Positions 5,132 to 9,166 of a stretch of 9,166 nt of DNA are shown piece after piece. The stretch comes from Thermoleophilia bacterium (GTDB taxonomy: Bacteria > Actinomycetota > Thermoleophilia > Miltoncostaeales > Miltoncostaeaceae): assembly GCA_017882555.1 (NCBI GenBank), contig JADGPH010000103.1, positions 1 through 9,166 on the forward strand, given 5' to 3'. The notes under the pieces are model-generated. The model was not told where the DNA came from. It searched no databases and worked only from the letters and a program-made list of their open reading frames with translations. Position 1 is the first letter of the stretch, and every line of letters begins with the position of its first letter. The translations under genes and the position numbers were made by a program.

Positions 5132-5368
5132 ATGGCTGACTTGAGTGAACTCACGACCTTGATTGAGGCCGCTCTTCCCGGGGCGGAGGTGCAGATCGTC
5201 GACCAAGGTGGCGGTGACCACCTGTTCGCCTCGGTCGTCGCGCCCCAGTTCACCGAGAAGAGCCTCATCCAGCAACACCGTTTGGTATATGCCGCCGTGC
5301 AGTCGCGACTCGACGACGGCAGCATTCATGCTCTTGCACTGAAGACCCGCGCACCGGAGGCGTCATGA
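5132..5368 (+). CDS. bolA: BolA family protein (Fe-S cluster trafficking partner of CGFS glutaredoxin)
   Basis: This 78-residue protein matches BolA across its length: an N-terminal helix (LSELTTLIEAALPGAEV), a GGGDHLFASVVAPQF hairpin, the helix-turn-helix-like core TEKSLIQQHRLVYAAVQSRL, and the ending SIHALALKT. His66 corresponds to the invariant C-terminal histidine of the family. His30 in the loop suggests the histidine-type rather than the cysteine-type of BolA cluster ligand. BolA proteins form a heterodimer with monothiol CGFS glutaredoxins, coordinating a [2Fe-2S] cluster for delivery or iron sensing. The stop overlaps the ATG of the glutaredoxin gene (ATGA), which strongly supports this partnership. 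It is shorter than enterobacterial BolA (about 105 aa) but of normal length for the BolA2/IbaG type. Confidence 0.93.
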   Translation: MADLSELTTLIEAALPGAEVQIVDQGGGDHLFASVVAPQFTEKSLIQQHRLVYAAVQSRLDDGSIHALALKTRAPEAS

Positions 5369-5709
5369 GCGACACCCTCACCATGACTGAGGAAGAGATT
5401 CTCGACCAGATTCGGCGCGAGGTCTCCGACAATCGCGTGTTTGTCTTCATGAAGGGCACGCCCGAGATGCCGCGCTGCGGCTTCTCGAATCAGGTCGTCC
5501 AGATCCTCAACCACGTAAAGGTTGAGTACGGCGCGCGCGATGTCCTGACTGATCCCCGCATCCGCGAAGTACTCGGTGCGTGGTCGCAGTGGCCCACGAT
5601 TCCCCAGGTGTTCGTCGACGGCGAACTGATTGGCGGCTGCGACATCACCACGGAGCTGTTCCAAAGCGGAGAACTGCAGAAGCTGCTCGGCAGCGAGGCC
5701 GCTGCGTAG
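5365..5709 (+). CDS. grxD: Monothiol CGFS glutaredoxin (Grx4/GrxD type)
   Basis: This 114-residue single-domain monothiol glutaredoxin binds a glutathione-ligated [2Fe-2S] cluster and passes it to apo-proteins, often with BolA. All key parts are present: Lys30 and KGTPEMPRCGFS with the active Cys38-Gly39-Phe40-Ser41, WPTIPQVFVDGELIGG (76-91) with the cis-proline that contacts glutathione, and GGCDI (90-94). The N-terminal helix MTEEEILDQIRREV is typical. The start is fixed by GGAGG 4 nt upstream and by the ATGA overlap with bolA, so the two should be made together. The gene converges on the phosphatase gene with a 55-nt gap. Length and motifs are complete and nothing is truncated. Confidence 0.95.
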   Translation: MSDTLTMTEEEILDQIRREVSDNRVFVFMKGTPEMPRCGFSNQVVQILNHVKVEYGARDVLTDPRIREVLGAWSQWPTIPQVFVDGELIGGCDITTELFQSGELQKLLGSEAAA

Positions 5710-5739
5710 GCGCACCGCGGCGGCGCTCGCGCCACCTGA

Positions 5740-5753
5740 GGGGCGTCCGCCCC
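5740..5753. terminator. Possible GC-rich hairpin between convergent genes
   Basis: GGGGC-GTCC-GCCCC forms a 5-bp stem with a 4-nt loop in the 55-nt gap between grxD and the convergent phosphatase gene. A second short repeat, GGCG-CTCG-CGCC, lies at 5722-5733. Neither is followed by a T-run, so only weak or factor-assisted termination is plausible. Confidence 0.25.
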
Positions 5754-5764
5754 ACCGCTGTTGG

Positions 5765-7384
5765 TCAAGCTGAGCCTGTCCCGACCCGGTGTGATACCGC
5801 CAGGCGTGGCGGCACGGCGCTCCGCTCGAGGGCCATCACCACCACGTCATCGCGGAACAAGCCCGCGTCGTGGCGTCGTGCCGCCTCAATCAGCCGCTCA
5901 ACCCGCGCCTCGACCGCGGCGGCGCGCTCCTGGCACAGGACATCCTGCGCCCGGTCGGTGCCAAACAGATCATCGGTGCTGCCCGCCTCGAGCAGCCCAT
6001 CGGTGTAGAGCACCAAGGTCTCACCCGGTGCGAGCGAGAACGCCGTGATCGGCCACTCGGCGAAATCCATGGCGCCCAGCAACGGCCCCGAGCCAACGGG
6101 AACAAGTGTCGTGCAGTCGTCGCGGCCCAACATCAGCGGCGGCGGGTGGCCCGCCGACGCGAAGATCCCGTTGCCGTCCTGGTCGACCAGCGCGTAGATC
6201 ACCGTGGCAAAAAGCCCCTCCAGGCGCAGCTCAGGGCGGGCCATCTGCGCGTTCAGGGCCGAGAACACCCGCGCAGGATCGGGATCGACCGCGGTCATCG
6301 TGCGCCAGCCAAAGCGCAGACCGGCGGCCTGAGCGGCGGCGCCCGCCCCGTGACCCGCCATGTCGCCCACGATCATCGCGAGCCGTCCGTCGGCCAACAC
6401 CTCGGCGTCGTAGAAGTCACCACCGACCAGCAGCGCGCGCTCGGCCGGGCGATACCGCGCCACCAACCGGAAGCCGAGATACCCGGGAAGCTGCGTCGGC
6501 AACAGGCCCTGCTGCACGGTTTCCCACAGGCGCCGCTCGGTGCGCTGCATGGCTTCCCGACGCGCCGCCGCAGCAACCGCATCGCGCTGCTGAAAGACCT
6601 GGCGCTGCATGGTGTTGAACCCGTCGACGAGCTCGCCGAGTTCGCGGACCGCACCGTCGCTCTCGGGCACGGCCTCAAGCAGCCGACCGCGCGCCACGCG
6701 ACCCACACCGAGTACCAGCAGACCGATTGGACCGCCGACCCGACGCCACAGACGCCGCGCGGTCAAGGCAACGACCGCAAACGCAATCAGCGCCGCCACG
6801 ATCACGGCGATCAACGTCAGGTTCCGTCCGTCTTTGGCCGAGTTGAACGACTGCTCCTTGGTAAGCCCGACGTCGTTCGCCAGTGTTGCCGATTCGCTGC
6901 GGAAGGCGCCGAGCCACTGCTGGGCGACGCCCTGATTGATCAGCGCGATCGCCGCTTGTACACGCCCGGCGCGACGCAACTGGATCAGCTGGATGTTGTC
7001 GGCAAACCACAGCTGTGCGCTGTTGTTGGCGCGTTCAACATTCGCGGCGAGGGTCGCATTCCCACGGACCAGAGCGCGCAAGCGCGCCAGGTCGCCCGGG
7101 TACCGGTGGACGGCCGTGGCGTAGGGCTCCAGGTAGTCACCGCGGCCGGTCAGGACATACCCGCGACTCCCCGTGTCCGCATTGAGCATGTCGATGAGCA
7201 ATTGGTTCGCGGCGCCCTGACGCGAGAGCGCCTGCTCTCCCGCGTTGCTGTAGTCGCTGGCGGTCAGGATCGTTCCCCCTGCCGCGACGCCAATCAACAG
7301 CAACAACACGATCGCGAGCGCCGCCACCAAGCGAAACAGCAAGCCACGCAGGGAACGGCGGTCAGGGCGTGGCTCCCCCCTCAC
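5765..7384 (-). CDS. Membrane CHASE3-HAMP-PP2C (SpoIIE-type) serine phosphatase
   Basis: This 539-residue sensor phosphatase, an RsbU/SpoIIE relative, probably dephosphorylates an anti-sigma factor antagonist or similar protein. A first membrane helix (about 15-37) is followed by an extracytoplasmic CHASE3-like sensor domain (about 45-185; ADTGSRGYVLTGRGDYLEPY at 69-88). A second helix (189-208) follows, then a HAMP linker (about 209-262; ELVDGFNTMQRQV), a coiled segment (263-292) and the PP2C/SpoIIE catalytic domain (about 300-520). Metal-binding acidic residues are present: Asp323 and Asp326 in GGDFYD, Asp341 in GDMAGHG, Asp462 in TDG, and Asp512-Asp513 near the end. ASAGHPPPLML (409-419) is typical. 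The GTG start at 7384 is the only reasonable start before the upstream stop, though its ribosome-binding site is weak. No STAS or anti-sigma partner is in the window, so its target is unknown. pyrD lies upstream at 109 nt. Confidence 0.93.
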   Translation of the reverse strand: MRGEPRPDRRSLRGLLFRLVAALAIVLLLLIGVAAGGTILTASDYSNAGEQALSRQGAANQLLIDMLNADTGSRGYVLTGRGDYLEPYATAVHRYPGDLARLRALVRGNATLAANVERANNSAQLWFADNIQLIQLRRAGRVQAAIALINQGVAQQWLGAFRSESATLANDVGLTKEQSFNSAKDGRNLTLIAVIVAALIAFAVVALTARRLWRRVGGPIGLLVLGVGRVARGRLLEAVPESDGAVRELGELVDGFNTMQRQVFQQRDAVAAAARREAMQRTERRLWETVQQGLLPTQLPGYLGFRLVARYRPAERALLVGGDFYDAEVLADGRLAMIVGDMAGHGAGAAAQAAGLRFGWRTMTAVDPDPARVFSALNAQMARPELRLEGLFATVIYALVDQDGNGIFASAGHPPPLMLGRDDCTTLVPVGSGPLLGAMDFAEWPITAFSLAPGETLVLYTDGLLEAGSTDDLFGTDRAQDVLCQERAAAVEARVERLIEAARRHDAGLFRDDVVVMALERSAVPPRLAVSHRVGTGSA

Positions 7385-7493
7385 GAGGCCCCAGCCCTGC
7401 GATTGTGCGTGTTGCTGCGCTGCTGCGCGACACCAGCCATCATGCGACTCCTGCCCCGCGCTGTGACGAGATCACCACTGCACCCGAGCGCTC

Positions 7494-8558
7494 CTACGCC
7501 CCGCTACCGATCAGCTCCGTGATATCACGCACCCCTTCGGCATCCATACGGGCGAGCAGGTCCCGATTGATGCGTGCCACCAATGCCGGGCCACCGTAGA
7601 CCAGTGCGGTCCAGACTTGCACCAACGACGCCCCCGCGGCAAGCCGCTCCCAGACGTCATCAGCATCGGAGATGCCACCGACGCTGATGATCTGCAGACC
7701 CGGCGCCCGGGCGGTGGCGCGGCGCAACATCGCCAAGCTGCGCGCGGCCAGCGGCGCACCGGACAGACCGCCCGCCTGATCGACCAGCGCGGTTGGCGAA
7801 CGCAACCCATCGCGAGCCAGCGTGGTGTTGCACACGATCACTCCGTGGACGCCGACCTCTTGGACCAGATCGATAGCTGCGTCAAATTGCCCGTCGCTGA
7901 GATCGGGTGCCACCTTGACCAGAATCGGTCGGCGACGGGAGCCCGTGAGGTTCGCCTTCACGCGATTCAGATCGACGAGCTCCTCCAGAATCCCGCCGAG
8001 GGCGACTGTCTCTTGGAGTTCACGCAGGCCAGGGGTATTCGGCGATGAGACGTTGACGGCGATGTAGTCGGCATACGGCCACAGGCGATCGAGACTGGCC
8101 ACGTAGTCGCGCTTGGCATCCTCCAGCGGCGTGACCTTGGACTTGCCGATGTTGACCCCCACGGGAATCCGATGCAACACGCCCCGTCGATCCCATTGGG
8201 CAAGACGCTGCGCCGTAGCGGCGGCCCCGTCGTTGTTGAAGCCCATACGGTTGATCAGCGCCCGATCGGCTGGCAAGCGCACGACGCGCGGAGTCGGGTT
8301 GCCGTCCTGGGGCTGCGCGGTGACCGTGCCGATCTCGGCGAATCCAAAGCCCAGCCGTTGCCAGGCCGCGATGCCACGACCCCACTTGTCGTACCCCGCC
8401 CCGAGGCCGACCGGGTTGGGGAATCGGATCCCCCACACTCGCTGCGAAAGACGGTCATCACGCACCCGCCACCGAGCTAGGCCAAGAAGCGGTGCCGCGC
8501 GCGCTGCGGCGGTAATCGCCCGCAAATGTGCCCGCTCGGGGTCCATGCGGAACGCCAA
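7494..8558 (-). CDS. pyrD: Dihydroorotate dehydrogenase, class 2 (quinone-linked)
   Basis: It oxidises dihydroorotate to orotate in pyrimidine synthesis, passing electrons from FMN to membrane quinone. Numbering from the TTG at 8558 (354 aa), visible motifs are GAGYDKWG (53-60), INRMGFNNDGA (102-112) and VNVSSPNTPGLRELQ (168-182). The serine in SSPN (Ser172) marks class 2; class 1 has cysteine. Also seen are KVAPDL (215-220), CNTT (243-246), GGLSGAPL (263-270) and SVGGISDADDVWERLAAGASLVQVWT (292-317). The start is uncertain. The class 2 N-terminal text (YRAIRPLAFRMDPERAH) begins about seven codons upstream of the TTG, but that stretch offers only GTC, ATA or CTG. An ATG at 8546 would cut into it further. 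The gene lies 50 nt downstream of the pterin dehydratase gene on the same strand, likely in one transcript. Confidence 0.93.
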   Translation of the reverse strand: MAFRMDPERAHLRAITAAARAAPLLGLARWRVRDDRLSQRVWGIRFPNPVGLGAGYDKWGRGIAAWQRLGFGFAEIGTVTAQPQDGNPTPRVVRLPADRALINRMGFNNDGAAATAQRLAQWDRRGVLHRIPVGVNIGKSKVTPLEDAKRDYVASLDRLWPYADYIAVNVSSPNTPGLRELQETVALGGILEELVDLNRVKANLTGSRRRPILVKVAPDLSDGQFDAAIDLVQEVGVHGVIVCNTTLARDGLRSPTALVDQAGGLSGAPLAARSLAMLRRATARAPGLQIISVGGISDADDVWERLAAGASLVQVWTALVYGGPALVARINRDLLARMDAEGVRDITELIGSGA

Positions 8559-8608
8559 CGGCCGTATTGCGCGGTAGACCGGTCCGGCGCTCTCGGTGTG
8601 CCCGACGC

Positions 8609-8887
8609 TCAGCCGAGACCCTCAATCTGCGCGGCCATCGCGACATCGGCCGTGGTCACGCCGCCTTGGCTGTGGGTCACCAACGTCACAGTGACGACGT
8701 TCCAGCTGATGGCAACGTCGGGGTGGTGATTGGCGGCCTCCGCGGCACCGGTGATGCGATTCACGAACATCACCGATTCCAGGAAGTTCCCGAAGACAAA
8801 CTTCTTGGAAATCGCGCCGTCGACCAGGGCCCATCCCGCAAGGCCAGCGATCCCCGCGCGGATCTCATCTTCACCGAGTACCGGCAT
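8609..8887 (-). CDS. phhB: Pterin-4a-carbinolamine dehydratase
   Basis: This 92-residue enzyme dehydrates 4a-hydroxytetrahydrobiopterin, recycling the pterin cofactor of aromatic amino acid hydroxylases. The family motif is complete: EAANHHPDVAISW followed by THSQGGVTTADVAMAA, with catalytic His54, His55 and His72, Trp62 in the aromatic position and Asp81 at the expected spacing. The N-terminus (LGEDEIRAGIAGLAGWALVDGAISKKF) is also typical. GGGAGG 5 nt before the ATG fixes the start. No aromatic hydroxylase is in the window. Many bacteria carry this gene without one, and roles in molybdopterin or folate salvage have been proposed. It is the first gene of a likely pair with pyrD, and the link is probably only transcriptional. 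Confidence 0.92.
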   Translation of the reverse strand: MPVLGEDEIRAGIAGLAGWALVDGAISKKFVFGNFLESVMFVNRITGAAEAANHHPDVAISWNVVTVTLVTHSQGGVTTADVAMAAQIEGLG

Positions 8888-8917
8888 CCGTGCCTCCCAT
8901 GCGTCGTGTCTATGCGC

Positions 8918-8923
8918 ACCCTA
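8918..8923 (-). promoter_or_regulatory. Possible -10 element of the pterin dehydratase/pyrD transcript
   Basis: TAGGGT on the minus strand lies about 30 nt before the ATG at 8887, leaving room for a short leader with the GGGAGG ribosome-binding site. No -35 match is seen, so this is tentative. Confidence 0.25.
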
Positions 8924-8991
8924 CCCTCGCGGAGGTCAGGGGGGTGCCTGACAGATCTCCCCCGACCGTAGAGCCGAGCGCGGCCGGTCTC

Positions 8992-8997
8992 TAAGCT
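8992..8997 (+). promoter_or_regulatory. Probable -10 element of tRNA-Lys
   Basis: TAAGCT lies 11 nt before the mature tRNA-Lys 5' end, which would give a short 5' leader for RNase P to remove. No clear -35 hexamer is present at 16-18 nt. Confidence 0.35.
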
Positions 8998-9008
8998 CTT
9001 GCATGCAC

Positions 9009-9081
9009 GGGCCGTTAGCTCAGCTGGTAGAGCAGGGGACTTTTAATCCCATGGTCGTAGGTTCGAGTCCTACACGGCCCA
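9009..9081 (+). tRNA. tRNA-Lys (anticodon TTT)
   Basis: This is a 73-nt cloverleaf. The acceptor GGGCCGT/ACGGCCC is fully paired, the D-arm is GCTC/GAGC, and the anticodon stem GGGGA/TCCCA has the loop CTTTTAA, giving anticodon TTT. The T-arm GTAGG/CCTAC has the loop TTCGAGT, and the discriminator is A. CCA is not encoded. The top pair of the anticodon stem (G27-A43) is a mismatch, which is tolerated in tRNAs. Confidence 0.97.
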
Positions 9082-9085
9082 TATC

Positions 9086-9117
9086 TGCCGGAGCCCCCGG
9101 CAAGCGGCTCTTGCCGG
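9086..9117 (+). other. Overlapping hairpins after tRNA-Lys
   Basis: TGCCGG (9086-9091), CCGGCA (9097-9102) and TGCCGG (9112-9117) form two mutually exclusive hairpins. The 3' one extends to an 8-bp stem CCGGCAAG/CTTGCCGG with a 5-nt loop. It begins 4 nt after the tRNA. There is no T-run, so it may act as a 3' processing or weak termination structure. Confidence 0.4.
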
Positions 9118-9119
9118 AT

Positions 9120-9152
9120 CAGGCGAGGCGCCCAATCGGCGACTATCGCCTG
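9120..9152. other. Imperfect inverted repeat near the right edge
   Basis: CAGGCGA (9120-9126) pairs with TCGCCTG (9146-9152), and an inner CGCC/GGCG (9129-9132 with 9138-9141) extends the stem. No coding feature is visible here and the window ends at 9166. It could be the base of a second structure after tRNA-Lys, or part of a feature that continues beyond the window. Confidence 0.3.
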
Positions 9153-9166
9153 TAGATCGGGGCCAG

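Noticed and set aside
5870..7522. Very long plus-strand open frame (550 codons) antisense to the phosphatase gene
   Set aside because: It mirrors the phosphatase gene, has no family features and an arginine/glutamine-rich composition. GC-rich coding DNA often leaves such antisense frames open.
1..9166. CRISPR arrays, insertion sequences with terminal repeats, or long tandem repeats
   Set aside because: No regularly spaced repeats, transposase text or terminal inverted repeats were seen on reading either strand.

Overview
The window is GC-rich chromosomal DNA, most likely from an actinobacterium. Four observations support this: strong G/C preference at third codon positions, GTG starts, a zinc-finger (CxxC) form of ribosomal protein L33, and several genes whose -10 hexamer lies only 6-10 nt before the start codon, as in leaderless actinobacterial promoters. 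A BolA/CGFS-glutaredoxin pair beside a YyaL-type protein would suit Acidimicrobiia or a related deep-branching class, but that placement is a guess.

Left part (1-960). A truncated tyrosine recombinase remnant lies downstream of the 3' end of tRNA-Trp(CCA), which points to an old integration at that tRNA. Reading leftwards on the minus strand the order is rpmG, a small hairpin, tRNA-Trp and a strong intrinsic terminator. The secE-nusG genes that often follow this tRNA in bacteria are not in the window.

Middle-left part (958-3050). Two small genes of unknown function on the minus strand overlap by ATGA and have opposite net charge. A small, very acidic hypothetical gene diverges from them. It converges on a gene for a 350-residue protein with a coiled coil and a C-terminal J domain. 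That gene diverges from yyaL across a very short promoter region holding a perfect 14-bp palindrome.

Middle part (3047-5709, plus strand). yyaL (thioredoxin fold plus alpha/alpha barrel) is followed by bolA and grxD, which overlap by ATGA. BolA and the CGFS glutaredoxin are expected to form a [2Fe-2S] complex. The yyaL and bolA promoters share a CGAC/GTCG inverted repeat just upstream of an identical TATCCT hexamer, so this redox and Fe-S group may be co-regulated.

Right part (5765-9166). Three minus-strand genes encode a membrane CHASE3-HAMP-PP2C (SpoIIE-type) phosphatase, a class 2 dihydroorotate dehydrogenase (pyrD) and a pterin-4a-carbinolamine dehydratase. tRNA-Lys(TTT) follows on the plus strand, and hairpin-forming sequence lies downstream of it.

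Most of the window is ordinary housekeeping content. The points most worth a second look are the shared promoter motif, the divergent J-protein/yyaL operator, the integration scar at a tRNA-Trp with a T-stem mismatch, the unknown coupled gene pair, and the missing canonical start codon of pyrD.
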